The notes: generated by a model from the sequence alone, not told the origin. 64,000 bases of DNA from Bradyrhizobium yuanmingense (GCF_029167105.1 NZ_JARFML010000006.1:124001-188000), one strand, 5' to 3'. Shown: positions 44,136-54,578, counted from the stretch's first letter. A program made the numbers and translations.

Positions 44136-44459
44136 GGCGGCGGGCGCTACCGGCGGCTTTTCCGCCAGCTCGTAGAAGCAGCCAAGCAGCTGATGATTGC
44201 GCGAGCGCCTTGTCGCTGTTCGAGATCGCGATATCGGCCAGGCTCGCCAATCGTAGCGCTTCGGTATTGGCAGCCGAGGAGACCTCGAGCTTCCCAAGAT
44301 CATGCCTTCAGTCGCGCCCAGCATGCGAGTGATGAGGACACCAGCACCAGATTGAGTTCTCTCGTGATGACCCGAAGTGCTGTGCATGAGAACGTCGGAG
44401 CGATGCCGACGTCAGCCGAGCTGAGCCGAAGCCGCGTAGCATCAGATTGCCGGTCTCTG

Positions 44460-45148
44460 GTCCACGGGGAGGGCCCACCCGAGAAGCGAGCCTGATGACG
44501 ACAGCAGGTCGGAGTGGTTTCCGTCTTTGCGTCGAGGATATTTGCGGTCGCGAATAGTGACGGTTCGCTTCGACATGTCGACATCAGACCACTCGATCCG
44601 GCAAATCTCCGCTTGGCGCATTGCAGTCGCGACTGCGAAGCGAACAATTCTACCTAGGGGTAGAAATTGTTGCGGATTAGACTCGGCGTATCTAATCAGC
44701 CGATCGAGTTCGTCTTGAGCAAGGCGCCGATCTCGTTCATTAGACTTCCCGACTAGATCCAGATGCTTGAGCGCAGCTCTAACGAGTTGAACATTGTCAA
44801 GGGAATCGTCGATGCCATGGACGGCGGCGGCGTGGAGTTGGATCGTTCGGATGAATGAGAAGTCGATCGCGAGCGTCGCCGGCCCCGCGCCCTCGGTAGC
44901 TCGCTTTCGTCCGGGTTTGCCGACCTGTGCAAGATCGTCGAGGTGCAGCGCGATCAATCGGAGAAGATCTAAGGCTGTTCAAAAGGGCGGGACCGCCGGA
45001 TCGGGGTCCCACGATCGATGGAGCGCTCCACATCAAGAGCCCACTCCTCAGCATCGCGGCGCCGAACGAACGTGGTTGCGACATACTCGTTCTTCCTCCT
45101 GACCTGAACGCGCCAGCTTCCCGATTTGAGTTTTGTAAAGGTCGGCAT
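44460..45148 (-). pseudogene. Tyrosine integrase remnant
   Basis: The frame from the ATG at 45148 gives an arm-binding N-terminal domain (MPTFTKLKSGSWRVQVRRKN, then FVRRRDAEEWALDVERSIDR) that stops at 44969. A second frame then carries IALHLDDLAQVGKPGR, an apparent internal deletion, EGAGPATLAIDFSFIRTIQ, and the catalytic-domain start ATAMRQAEICRIEWSDVDM with the first catalytic Arg. It loses similarity near KDGNHSD and has no R-x-x-R/H...Tyr C-terminus. It is an inactivated phage/island-type integrase pointing away from dusA. Confidence 0.8.
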
Positions 45149-45150
45149 TG

Positions 45151-45257
45151 CGTGTGCGCTGCACCCCAATTTCGTGTGCGCTACGTGTGCACCGGGAGAT
45201 CAAATGCGGTACAAACGTGTGCAATTTTGGCTAGTTTGGAGTGCACACGTGTGCACT
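45151..45257. promoter_or_regulatory. Helically phased CGTGTGC repeats and 18-base palindrome
   Basis: CGTGTGC occurs five times in the same direction, starting at 45151, 45173, 45184, 45216 and 45248. Steps are 22, 11, 32 and 32 bases, close to 2, 1, 3 and 3 helical turns, so all copies face one side of the DNA. The last lies inside a perfect 18-base palindrome, AGTGCACACGTGTGCACT, at 45240-45257. The array fills the gap between the integrase start and dusA, where arm-type integrase, excisionase or repressor sites would be expected. Confidence 0.7.
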
Positions 45258-45296
45258 TGCCCCTGTTCTAGTCCGTTGAAATGATAGGGTAAGTAT

Positions 45297-46289
45297 TTGG
45301 AATATCAAGACTATCGCTTTTCCGTGGCGCCCATGATGGATTGGACCGACCGGCATTGCCGGGTGTTCCACCGTCACCTGACGCGGCGGGGATTGCTTTA
45401 CACCGAGATGCTGACGACCGGCGCGATCGTTCATGGCGACCGGGTGCGGCTGCTTGGGTTCGACGCGGTCGAGCACCCCGTGGCGCTTCAGCTCGGCGGA
45501 TCGGATCCGCGCGAGCTCGCGGCGGCGGCACGGATCGGCGAGGACTTTGGTTATGACGAGATCAATCTCAATGTCGGCTGCCCGTCCGATCGTGTGAAGG
45601 ATGGCCGTTTCGGCGCCTGTCTAATGGCCGAGCCGGAGCTGGTGGCGAGGTGCGTCGACGCGATGAAGCGCGTGGTCGCCGTTCCCGTCACGGTGAAGTG
45701 CCGCATCGGCATCGACGATCAGGATCCGGAGGTCGCGCTCGATGCGCTCGCGCGTGCGGTGGTCGCCGCAGGCTGCGATGCGTTGATCGTGCACGCCCGC
45801 AAGGCCTGGCTCAACGGCCTGTCGCCGAAGGAGAACCGCGATATCCCGCCGCTCGACTATGATCGCGTCTACCGGCTCAAGCGCGCGATGCCCGATGTGC
45901 CCGTCATCATCAATGGCGGCATTCGGAGCATCGACGAGGCAAAGGCGCATCTTGCCCATGTCGACGGCGTGATGCTCGGCCGCGCCGCCTATCAGGAGCC
46001 GTGGCGGCTGCTCGCGGTCGACCACGAAATCTTTGGCGGGCCGGCGCCGCACGCCACCATGCAGGACGCTCTCGAGGCGATGATGCCCTACATCGAAGAG
46101 CAGCTCGCGCACGGCACGCGGCTGCACGCGATCACGCGGCATTTCGTCGGCGCATTTCATGCTGTGCCCGGCGCGCGTGCGTTCCGCCGGCATCTGGCCG
46201 AGCAGGGTGTGAAGCCCGGCGCCGGTCTCGACGTGCTGCGCGAGGCGATCACGCGAGTCGGTGCGCGCGCGCCGGCTGAGGCGGCCTAA
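45297..46289 (+). CDS. dusA: tRNA-dihydrouridine synthase A
   Basis: 330 residues. FMN-dependent reduction of uridine in the D-loop of tRNA. It has RFSVAPMMDWTDRHCRVFHR, LQLGGSDPRELA, the catalytic Cys in EINLNVGCPSDRVK, VHARKAWLNGLSPKENRDI and VIINGGIRS. The only start that keeps the conserved N-terminus is TTG at 45297, giving MEYQDYRFSVAP. The few residues before RFSVAP may have been rewritten by insertion, since dusA 5-prime ends are known island attachment sites. An integrase remnant lies just upstream. Confidence 0.95.
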   Translation: MEYQDYRFSVAPMMDWTDRHCRVFHRHLTRRGLLYTEMLTTGAIVHGDRVRLLGFDAVEHPVALQLGGSDPRELAAAARIGEDFGYDEINLNVGCPSDRVKDGRFGACLMAEPELVARCVDAMKRVVAVPVTVKCRIGIDDQDPEVALDALARAVVAAGCDALIVHARKAWLNGLSPKENRDIPPLDYDRVYRLKRAMPDVPVIINGGIRSIDEAKAHLAHVDGVMLGRAAYQEPWRLLAVDHEIFGGPAPHATMQDALEAMMPYIEEQLAHGTRLHAITRHFVGAFHAVPGARAFRRHLAEQGVKPGAGLDVLREAITRVGARAPAEAA

Positions 46290-46297
46290 GTGAGCGG

Positions 46298-46399
46298 GAG
46301 CATGATCCGAAAAAGTGCGCAGCGGTTTTCCGAAAAGATCAGGTTCAAGCAATAACCTAAAGCGCGATGACGATTCATCCTAATCGCATCGCGCTTTAG
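46298..46399. repeat. Interspersed palindromic repeat, copy 1
   Basis: About 102 bases between two convergent genes. It has two hairpin parts: GAGCATGATCCGAAAA... with its complement, and a 13-base stem (46357-46369 with 46387-46399, CTAAAGCGCGATG / CATCGCGCTTTAG). An inverted second copy is at 56411-56512. Its CTAAAG end supplies the stop codon of the protease gene. It may serve as a two-way terminator. Confidence 0.8.
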
Positions 46400-46950
46400 T
46401 CCACCGCCGTACGCGCGCGGCGGGGACTGCGCTGCAGCTCCGGATACCCTGTCAGCATCAGCGTGTCGGCGCGCACGCCCCAGCTTTCCAGCCGGTCGAG
46501 GAAGCTCATGCCGAGCAGATTGGTCTTCATCTGACCGCGCTGCACGACAAGGGCCGGCACCGACTTCTCGACCAGTTTGCCGACGGCGAGACGGTCGAGC
46601 GTGAGCCGGGCCGCCTTGGTGTGGCCGCCCGCGGTCTCGAGATCGACGTCGTATTCAAGCATTTCGAGCGGCAGCCCGATCGCCCTTGCGGTTTCCCAGG
46701 TCAGCACCACCGACGTCGCGCCGGTATCGATCACCATCGGCGCAGTGACGCCGTTGATCTTCGCGCGCAGCGTGAATTCGCCGCCCTGGCCGCGCGGGAT
46801 CTGCACGGCCGGCGCTGGGGAGGCGGCTTGTGCGCGAAAAATATGCGAGACCTTGTGGCTGGCGCGCGCAATCTGGTCGGGATCGCCATAGGCGACGACG
46901 GCACCTGCCGTGCCGGCGAGCATGATCAGAACGAGCAGGAAGCGGATCAT
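46396..46950 (-). CDS. Retropepsin-like clan AA aspartic protease (TIGR02281 type)
   Basis: 184 residues. Signal or anchor helix at 3-20, then a single retropepsin-like domain with the active-site MVIDTGATSVVL (Asp75) and the C-terminal LLGMSFLDRLESWGV. Such short proteases have one DTG and act as dimers; the family is common in alphaproteobacteria, and its periplasmic target is unknown. The stop codon TAA lies in the edge of the interspersed repeat. The DUF1289 gene lies 28 bases upstream on the same strand. Confidence 0.9.
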   Translation of the reverse strand: MIRFLLVLIMLAGTAGAVVAYGDPDQIARASHKVSHIFRAQAASPAPAVQIPRGQGGEFTLRAKINGVTAPMVIDTGATSVVLTWETARAIGLPLEMLEYDVDLETAGGHTKAARLTLDRLAVGKLVEKSVPALVVQRGQMKTNLLGMSFLDRLESWGVRADTLMLTGYPELQRSPRRARTAVD

Positions 46951-46978
46951 CGCGCGCCTCCAAGGGCACGCAGGCGGA

Positions 46979-47182
46979 TCAGACGTGCTTTGGGGATCCA
47001 GCGATCGGCACCAGTCCGGCTTCCGTCATGCGCTCCGGCAAGAGGGCCATGATCGCGCGCCGGTCCGCGCTCTCCATGGCGTGCCAGCGTGCGATCTCCG
47101 GCAAGGTGCGGCCGCAGCCGAAGCACAGCTTGGTCTTGGGATCGATCATGCACACGGCGACGCACGGCGTTTCTTTGCTCAT
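46979..47182 (-). CDS. DUF1289 small cysteine-rich protein
   Basis: 67 residues from MSKETPCVAVC. The Cys pattern C-x3-C (TPCVAVCMID), then KLCFGCGRTLPEIARW, is the DUF1289 family, probably binding a metal or Fe-S cluster; its function is not established. The start at 47182 is chosen over a Met 12 codons up because family members begin MS-x-x-SPC. It is close to the protease gene and may share its transcript. Confidence 0.9.
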   Translation of the reverse strand: MSKETPCVAVCMIDPKTKLCFGCGRTLPEIARWHAMESADRRAIMALLPERMTEAGLVPIAGSPKHV

Positions 47183-47226
47183 ACGGACATAGTGAGGGAT
47201 GATCGGGCATGTCTGCAAGCATCTCG

Positions 47227-48822
47227 TTAAGAGCCTGTGCCGGCACTCATGATCGGCTTGTGCCGCGGCCGGCGTTTCTCGTCCGGCACGACGGAGCTCT
47301 CCGGCTGGAGCGGTGGAGAATCGTCCGAGAGTGGGGCAAGCGCGCTCATCACGCGCTCCGGCGGGAACGTGACGATCACCTCGGTGCCGATGCGCAGCTT
47401 CGATTTCAACGTGAACGTGCCGCCGTGCAGGTCGATCAGGTTCTTGGCGATCGGCAGGCCGAGGCCGGCGCCCTGTTCAGCCGACTTGATCGAATTGGAG
47501 CCCTGGCCGAACGAGGCGAGCACGACCGGGATCTCGTCCTCGGGAATGCCGGAGCCGGAATCCCTCACCGAGAGATATTGTCCGCCGGAGGCGGTCCAGC
47601 CGGCCTTGAGCCAGATCTCGCCGCCCTGCGGGGTGAACTTGATCGAGTTGGAGAGCAGGTTGAGCACGACCTGGCGGATCGCGCGCTCGTCGGCCCAGAG
47701 CCGCGGCATCGCCTGCTCGAACACTTCGTGGATGGTGATGCCGCGGCTCGAGGCACGCAGCTTCATCAGATGATGGCAATCGGCGACGATGCCGACCAGG
47801 GACACCGCTTCCTCGTTGAGCTCGTAACGGCCGGCTTCGATCCGCGACAGATCGAGGATCTCGTTGATGAGGTTGAGCAGGTGCACGCCGGAATTATGGA
47901 TGTCGGCGGAATATTCCTTGTAGACCGGTACCGCATGCGCGCCGAAAATCTCGCTCTTCATCACCTCTGAGAAGCCGAGGATGGCGTTCAGCGGCGTCCG
48001 CAGCTCGTGGCTCATCTGCGCGAGGAAGCGCGACTTGGCGACGTTGGCGGCTTCGGCGCGGTGGCGCGCTTCGTCCGAGATCGCCTTGGCCTGCTCCAGC
48101 TCGCCGATCAGCGCGTCCTTTTCCGCTCGCGCTTCCAGCGTGGCGAAGGTCGAGGAGTGCAGGCGGTGCGCCAGCAGCACGAAATAGCCTTCGGCGGCGA
48201 GCGACAACGCTGCCAGGATGTAATTGTCCAGCGATCCGGTCGTCACGAAGCTCAGCGCCATCGCAACCGCGACCGGCGCGGTGGCGGCAAGAGCTGCAAT
48301 CGGTAGATTGGCCGCGAGCATGCTCGATACTGCGATCACCAGCAGCATCAAGAACATCATCAGCGTTTCCGTGACCATGTCGAGCACGGGATGGATCAGG
48401 ATCGCCATCCAGCACAGGCCATAGAGCAGGTCGAGCACGACGAAGCGCGTCCGCCATGCGCGCGTCGCGGCCGGCGAGGCGGGCTCGGTCAGGAAGCGCC
48501 GGCAACTGCGGATCATGGCGCTGTGGATGCAGAGCATGCCGGCGGTCCAGGCCGCGGCCGGGATCGGCTGCATCCATAGCCCGAACAGCACGCCGGTCGC
48601 CACCACCAAGAGCATCACGACATAGGAGGCCGACAGCCGCGTCTGGGCGTATTGCCGCAGCATCTCGGCGTCGAAAGCCGGCCGGGTTCCACTGGTCGAC
48701 GTTAACTTGTCGCGCGCCTCGCGCACCCGCTGCGCCGCAGCCCTTCGGCTGCTCGCCGATGGCGCGCTCACCGGCTCGGCCGGAAGCTGCACGACCTCGG
48801 GCTTTTCAGCGGGGTTACTCAT
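47227..48822 (-). CDS. Membrane sensor histidine kinase (PdhS/DivJ-like)
   Basis: 531 residues from MSNPAEKPEVVQL (a GTG eight codons up is possible). Six hydrophobic helices at about 65-210 are followed by a coiled coil. Then come HisKA with the phospho-acceptor His272 in MSHELRTPLNAILGFSEVM, and HATPase_c with LLSNSIKFTPQG (N box), VRDSGSGIPEDE (G1) and GAGLGLPIAKNLID (G2). The HisKA region closely resembles alphaproteobacterial PdhS/DivJ-type cell-cycle kinases. No response regulator is adjacent, as is usual for that group. Confidence 0.9.
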   Translation of the reverse strand: MSNPAEKPEVVQLPAEPVSAPSASSRRAAAQRVREARDKLTSTSGTRPAFDAEMLRQYAQTRLSASYVVMLLVVATGVLFGLWMQPIPAAAWTAGMLCIHSAMIRSCRRFLTEPASPAATRAWRTRFVVLDLLYGLCWMAILIHPVLDMVTETLMMFLMLLVIAVSSMLAANLPIAALAATAPVAVAMALSFVTTGSLDNYILAALSLAAEGYFVLLAHRLHSSTFATLEARAEKDALIGELEQAKAISDEARHRAEAANVAKSRFLAQMSHELRTPLNAILGFSEVMKSEIFGAHAVPVYKEYSADIHNSGVHLLNLINEILDLSRIEAGRYELNEEAVSLVGIVADCHHLMKLRASSRGITIHEVFEQAMPRLWADERAIRQVVLNLLSNSIKFTPQGGEIWLKAGWTASGGQYLSVRDSGSGIPEDEIPVVLASFGQGSNSIKSAEQGAGLGLPIAKNLIDLHGGTFTLKSKLRIGTEVIVTFPPERVMSALAPLSDDSPPLQPESSVVPDEKRRPRHKPIMSAGTGS

Positions 48823-48984
48823 CAAGCAACACGGATTCCTGCCCACGCCGGACGCGGGCTTTCTGCATTGTCTATCTCTGGCAAGAAATCCTTAAGAGCT
48901 GACTTAAGGAGCTAAAGAATTACGTTAACCGAGCGTTAATTCATACGCAGTCCGGGCGGCCGCTTTCATCAACCCGCGCTTCGA

Positions 48985-50418
48985 TCATCTGAAGAAAACG
49001 AGCGTGACCAACCCGAAGACCGGCAGCAGCAGGACGGAGGTCCAGGCCATGTATCCGAAGAAGCCGGGCATTGCGACACCACCCGCTCGGGCAATTGCGT
49101 ACACCATGAAATTGGGCGCGTTGCCGATGTAGGAGTTTGCGCCCATGAACACCGCACCGGCGGAAATCGCGGCAAGGGTCAAGGCGCCGTTCGTCATCAG
49201 ATGCTTGGCATCGCCTCCGGCAAGCTCAAAGAAGACCAGATAGGTCGGCGCATTGTCGAGAAAGGATGAGAGCAGGCCGGTCAACCAGAAATATGCGGCA
49301 TTGTTCGGCGTGCCGTCTGCGTTGGTGACCATGTTTACGACGGAGGCAAACGCGCCGGATTTGCCGGCGTTGAGAATCGCAAGCACGGGGATGATGGTGA
49401 TGAAGATCGCGGCAAACAGCTTTGCTACTTCGATCATCGGACCCCAGGAGAAGCCGTTCGCGTCGTGGTCCTCCTTCGAGGTGACGGCGAGAGATGCGAA
49501 CACGACTCCGATCATCACGGCGTCGCGCAGGAGATTCTGCAGCTGGAGGTGCGTGCCGAGAACTTCAAATCCGCCGAGGTCGAGCTTGGCACTCAAGAGG
49601 ATCGCAGCGATGATGACTCCCATCAAAGCGAAGTTGAGGCCGCCGCTGATCCGCAAGGGATTGTCCGGAGTCGGGTCCGGTTTGACGCGGCCTTCCTTGC
49701 GATAGAGATACGTATCGATGCAAAAGAACAGGGCGAGCAGAATCCAGGCTGCGAACGTGGTCTGGGGGAACAGGTGTGTCGTCGTCCAGAAAAAGTCCAC
49801 GCCGCGCAGGAACCCCAAAAACAGCGGCGGATCTCCCAGTGGCGTGAGCGAGCCGCCGATGTTGGACACCAGAAAGATGAAGAAGATCACGACGTGCGCG
49901 TTGTGCCGCCGATCGTCATTGGCGCGAATGACTGGTCGGATCATGACCATAGAGGCGCCGGTCGTGCCGATGACGCTCGCGATCAGAGTGCCGAGAGCGA
50001 GCAGCAGCGTATTCAGGACGGGGGAGCCGTGAAGATTGCCGCGCACCACGATTCCGCCGGCGACGGTAAACAGAGCGAGGAGCAGCAGAATGAACGGGAC
50101 GTATTCGAGCAGCGCCGTATGAACGAGCGCTTGGACGGTTGGAAGCGGGCCGTACCAGATTGCAAGCGGCAGCGCGATCAGGGTGGCCCACATCGCGGCA
50201 ATCTTGCCTTGGTGATGCTCCCAGAAGTGAGGCGCGGCGAGCGGAAATATGGCGATCGAGAGCAGCATCCCCGCGAATGGAAGTGCCCATTGCGGGCCAA
50301 TGCTGGCACCATCGAGCGATGCGGCGAGCGCATGCGAAGGTGATGCCAGCAGGGCCAGGAGCGCGACCGGGAGCAGGCGCGCAACAACAGCAAGGATGGC
50401 GGCGATCACGTTAGGCAA
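48985..50418 (-). CDS. Sodium:proton antiporter / citrate-type ion transporter
   Basis: 477 residues, 12-13 hydrophobic helices, ion-transporter superfamily (CitMHS/NhaD-like). Conserved helix-break motifs are VIGTTGASMVMIRPVIRAN, VSNIGGSLTPLGDPPLFLGFL, FLDNAPTYLVFFELAGG and GANSYIGNAPNFMVYAIA, two related halves that form the ion site. Annotated relatives are sodium:proton antiporters; the exact ion was not tested by sequence. A signal-like first helix ends HALAASL. It is flanked by a kinase and a dehydrogenase with no clear operon. Confidence 0.85.
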   Translation of the reverse strand: MPNVIAAILAVVARLLPVALLALLASPSHALAASLDGASIGPQWALPFAGMLLSIAIFPLAAPHFWEHHQGKIAAMWATLIALPLAIWYGPLPTVQALVHTALLEYVPFILLLLALFTVAGGIVVRGNLHGSPVLNTLLLALGTLIASVIGTTGASMVMIRPVIRANDDRRHNAHVVIFFIFLVSNIGGSLTPLGDPPLFLGFLRGVDFFWTTTHLFPQTTFAAWILLALFFCIDTYLYRKEGRVKPDPTPDNPLRISGGLNFALMGVIIAAILLSAKLDLGGFEVLGTHLQLQNLLRDAVMIGVVFASLAVTSKEDHDANGFSWGPMIEVAKLFAAIFITIIPVLAILNAGKSGAFASVVNMVTNADGTPNNAAYFWLTGLLSSFLDNAPTYLVFFELAGGDAKHLMTNGALTLAAISAGAVFMGANSYIGNAPNFMVYAIARAGGVAMPGFFGYMAWTSVLLLPVFGLVTLVFFR

Positions 50419-50536
50419 GGCTTCCCCCCGGAAGTCTATGATTGTATCGGTCGGCGCGCTTTACGGAACGCCGTCGCGACGGATGTCGCGACGACGTTCA
50501 AGGTCGGCTGCGCCCGGACCGGGCCGCAGCAGGGCG

Positions 50537-51409
50537 TCAACGTTGCAGGCGCGCGAGCAGGCTCGACGTATCCCAGCGCTTGCCGCCCATCTTCTCGACC
50601 TCGGAATAGAACTGATCGACGAGCGCGGTCACCGGCAGATTGGCGCCGTTGCGGCGGGCCTCGGCCAGCGAGATCGAGAGGTCCTTGCGCATCCATTCGA
50701 CGGCGAAGCCGAAATCGTACTTGCCCTCGTTCATGGTCTTGTATCGGTTTTCCATCTGCCAGGACTGCGCGGCCCCTTTCGAGATGGTCTCGATCACTGC
50801 GGCGACGTCCAGGCCACTCTTCTTGGCGAAATGGATGCCCTCGGAGAGGCCCTGCACCAGACCGGCGATGCAGATCTGGTTGACCATCTTGGTCAGCTGG
50901 CCGCTTCCGGCGGGCCCGAGCAGCTTGCACATCCGCGCATAGGCGCCCGTGATGATCGGCTCTGCCCCGGAATAGGCCTCCTGCGTGCCCCCGCACATCA
51001 CCGTCAGCACGCCGTTCTCGGCGCCGGCCTGGCCGCCGGAGACGGGGGCGTCGATGAATTTGAAACCGGCCTTGGTGGCGGCCGCGTCCAGCTCACGCGC
51101 GACCTCGGCGGAGGCGGTGGTGTGGTCGATGAAGGTCGCACCCTTCTTCATGCCGGCGAAGGCGCCGTCGGGGCCGATCGTGACCGCGCGCAGATCGTTG
51201 TCGTTGCCGACGCAGCACATCACGAAATCCTGCCCCTCGGCGGCGGCCTTCGGGGTCGGTGCGGTCTTGCCGCCGAACTTGTCCGCCCATTCCTTCGCCT
51301 TCGCCGCGGTGCGGTTGTAGACGGTGACCTCATGGCCCCCTTTTTTCACGAGGTGTCCGGCCATGGGGAAGCCCATCACGCCAAGACCGAGGAAAGCGAC
51401 TTTAGCCAT
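50537..51409 (-). CDS. 3-hydroxyisobutyrate dehydrogenase family oxidoreductase
   Basis: 290 residues from MAKVAFLGLGVMGFPMAGHL, the NAD(P)-binding motif of beta-hydroxyacid dehydrogenases. The substrate-binding FIDAPVSGGQAGAENGVLTV and the catalytic Lys in GSGQLTKMVNQICIAG are present. It oxidises or reduces 3-hydroxyacids (3-hydroxyisobutyrate, tartronate semialdehyde or similar). The frame extends 30 codons further up without family sequence. It is divergent from the VOC gene at 51592. Confidence 0.9.
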   Translation of the reverse strand: MAKVAFLGLGVMGFPMAGHLVKKGGHEVTVYNRTAAKAKEWADKFGGKTAPTPKAAAEGQDFVMCCVGNDNDLRAVTIGPDGAFAGMKKGATFIDHTTASAEVARELDAAATKAGFKFIDAPVSGGQAGAENGVLTVMCGGTQEAYSGAEPIITGAYARMCKLLGPAGSGQLTKMVNQICIAGLVQGLSEGIHFAKKSGLDVAAVIETISKGAAQSWQMENRYKTMNEGKYDFGFAVEWMRKDLSISLAEARRNGANLPVTALVDQFYSEVEKMGGKRWDTSSLLARLQR

Positions 51410-51591
51410 AGTGGTACCTTGTCCGTAGTTCGGGTTTACGGTTCTTGCCAAGCGAGGGATGCCTGGGTTCCGCGGTGAGGCGGACCGGAGGCGCACCATA
51501 AACCCTTGAGGCCAGAGGGCAACGGCTTCGTTTGGCTGCCTGCCGTGCTAGGGTGGCGACCTCAAGGACTTCAAAACAAGGGAGCGAAAGC

Positions 51592-52029
51592 ATGGGCGGC
51601 GTGAGCGTGGGCGTTCTCGATCATTTCAACATCCGGACCCGGAATCTGGCCGAGACCGTCCGCTTCTACGAAGACGTGCTGGGCCTGGAAAAAGGCGCGC
51701 GGCCGAACTTCGCCTTCCCGGGCGCCTGGATGTACAGCGAGGGCAGGCCGGTGGTTCACCTCGTCGACATTTCCCCGACCGACGAGCCACAAAAGCCGGA
51801 TTCCGGCGTTGTCCACCATGTCGCCTTCGCCAGTCGCGGCTTTGACGGTATGAAACAGCGGCTGGCGTCAAAAAAGATCAAGTTCGAGGCCCGCCAGGTG
51901 CCCGGCGGCGATCTCTGGCAGATCTTCGTCCACGACCCCAACGGGGTCATGATCGAGCTGAACTACGAGGCCGCCCGGGAGCAGGGGGCGGCGCCGGCCG
52001 AAAAGGCGGACGATATCGGCAGACAGTAG
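51592..52029 (+). CDS. VOC (glyoxalase/bleomycin resistance) family protein
   Basis: 145 residues, two beta-alpha-beta-beta-beta units. VLDHFNIRTRNLAETVRFYE begins the first, HHVAFASRGFDGMKQRL and VHDPNGVMIELNYEA the second. The metal ligands would be His (DHF), His (VVHLVD), His (VHHVAF) and Glu (MIELN). The ATG at 51592 has GGAG about eight bases upstream. A metal-dependent lyase, isomerase or dioxygenase of unknown substrate. Confidence 0.88.
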   Translation: MGGVSVGVLDHFNIRTRNLAETVRFYEDVLGLEKGARPNFAFPGAWMYSEGRPVVHLVDISPTDEPQKPDSGVVHHVAFASRGFDGMKQRLASKKIKFEARQVPGGDLWQIFVHDPNGVMIELNYEAAREQGAAPAEKADDIGRQ

Positions 52030-52082
52030 CCTTTTGGGCGTTTCCGCTCTAATGGGGCATCCTCAACTGCAGGAGATGCGCT

Positions 52083-53219
52083 TTGAGCGTGACGCAGCAA
52101 CAGGTTCTCGATAGCCTCGCCAGGGTCCAGTCGCCCCGCGGGGTCGCGCTCCCCCATGCCAATGTGCTGAGCGCGATCAGCGCCTCCGACGGCAAGGTAT
52201 TCTTCTCGATCAATGTCGACGCCGCCGAAGCAAGGGCCTGGGAATCCGTTCGGGCCGAAGCTGAGGCAGCCGTGCGCAGCATTCCCGGCGTCACCACCGT
52301 CATGGTGGCGCTGACCGCCGAGCGCAAGCCGGGCTCCGCGCCGCCGCCACCCCCGCAGCCGAGCCGCGGCGCGCCCGGCGTGCAGCCGGCCCATGCCCAC
52401 AAGCCGCCGCAGGGCGGTGGGTCCCCGATGGCGCGGCAATCGGAAATTCCCGGCGTTGCCGCCGTGATCGCGGTCGCCTCCGGCAAGGGCGGCGTCGGCA
52501 AGTCGACCACGGCGCTCAATCTGGCGCTCGGCCTGCGCGACCTCGGCCTCAAGGTCGGGCTGCTCGATGCCGATATCTACGGCCCCTCGGTGCCGCGCCT
52601 GACGGGCCTGCGCGACAAGCCGGAGCTGAACGACGAGCGCAAGATGATTCCGCTTCGGCGCTTCGGGCTCGCGATCATGTCGATCGGCTTCCTGGTCGAG
52701 GAGGAGACCGCGATGATCTGGCGCGGCCCGATGGTGATGTCGGCGGTGACGCAGATGCTGCGCGACGTCGAATGGGGCAAGCTCGACGTGCTGGTCGTCG
52801 ACATGCCGCCGGGCACCGGCGATGCCCAGCTCACGCTGGCGCAGAACGTGCCGCTCAAGGGCGCCGTGATCGTCTCGACCCCGCAGGACCTCTCCCTGAT
52901 CGACGCGCGGCGGGGGCTTGCCATGTTCAAGAAGGTCAACGTGCCCGTGCTCGGGATTGTGGAGAACATGAGCTACTTCCAATGTCCGCATTGCGGCACG
53001 AGGTCGGACATTTTCGGCCATGGCGGCGCCCGGCATGAGGCCGAGAAGCTCGGGGTCCCATTCCTCGGCGAGATCCCCCTGCACATGGCGATTCGCGCCA
53101 CCTCGGACGCCGGCAATCCCGTGGTTGACAGCGAGCCGGAAGGCCCTCATGCGGCGATCTACCGCGCCATTGCCGGCCAGGTCCGGGACCAGCTCAAGGG
53201 CGTCATTGCGACGGCCTGA
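52083..53219 (+). CDS. apbC: Mrp/NBP35-type Fe-S carrier ATPase
   Basis: 378 residues from a TTG with AGGAG about eight bases upstream. An N-terminal MIP18/DUF59-like domain (1-85), a Pro/Gly linker, then a ParA-like ATPase with VASGKGGVGKSTTALNLALG (deviant Walker A), VVDMPPGTGDAQLT and the cluster-binding CPHC in YFQCPHCGTRSDIFG. It carries Fe-S clusters to apoproteins. The gene follows the VOC gene by 53 bases. Confidence 0.93.
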   Translation: MSVTQQQVLDSLARVQSPRGVALPHANVLSAISASDGKVFFSINVDAAEARAWESVRAEAEAAVRSIPGVTTVMVALTAERKPGSAPPPPPQPSRGAPGVQPAHAHKPPQGGGSPMARQSEIPGVAAVIAVASGKGGVGKSTTALNLALGLRDLGLKVGLLDADIYGPSVPRLTGLRDKPELNDERKMIPLRRFGLAIMSIGFLVEEETAMIWRGPMVMSAVTQMLRDVEWGKLDVLVVDMPPGTGDAQLTLAQNVPLKGAVIVSTPQDLSLIDARRGLAMFKKVNVPVLGIVENMSYFQCPHCGTRSDIFGHGGARHEAEKLGVPFLGEIPLHMAIRATSDAGNPVVDSEPEGPHAAIYRAIAGQVRDQLKGVIATA

Positions 53220-53382
53220 CCGGTAGCCGCGGCAAGCTCCGGGGACATGCGACTTTCGTAGAGCCCCGTCATGCCATTGTCGCGTTCCGAAACCGGGCTG
53301 GCCGTGTTAAAGGCGCACGGCAGTCAAGCCCCTTCGGTTCGACGCGACTATCCACGCGTCGCCGGAATGAGCGGCGGCATAA

Positions 53383-54513
<1,131 letters not shown>

Positions 54514-54540
54514 TCTACGGCTGAGGTCGTAAGACCGGAA

Positions 54541-54578
54541 AAGCCCGGCCTCGCTCGCGAGGCCGGGCTTTTTCTTTT
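54541..54578 (+). terminator. Intrinsic terminator after TRAP binding protein 1
   Basis: A perfect 13-base stem (54541-54553 with 54558-54570), four-base loop CTCG, then TTTCTTTT. It separates the two paralogous binding-protein genes, so they are transcribed independently, at least in part. Confidence 0.9.

Noticed and set aside
51963..53150. Minus-strand open frame of 395 codons
   Set aside because: Antisense to the Mrp/ApbC gene; His/Arg-rich with no recognisable motif.
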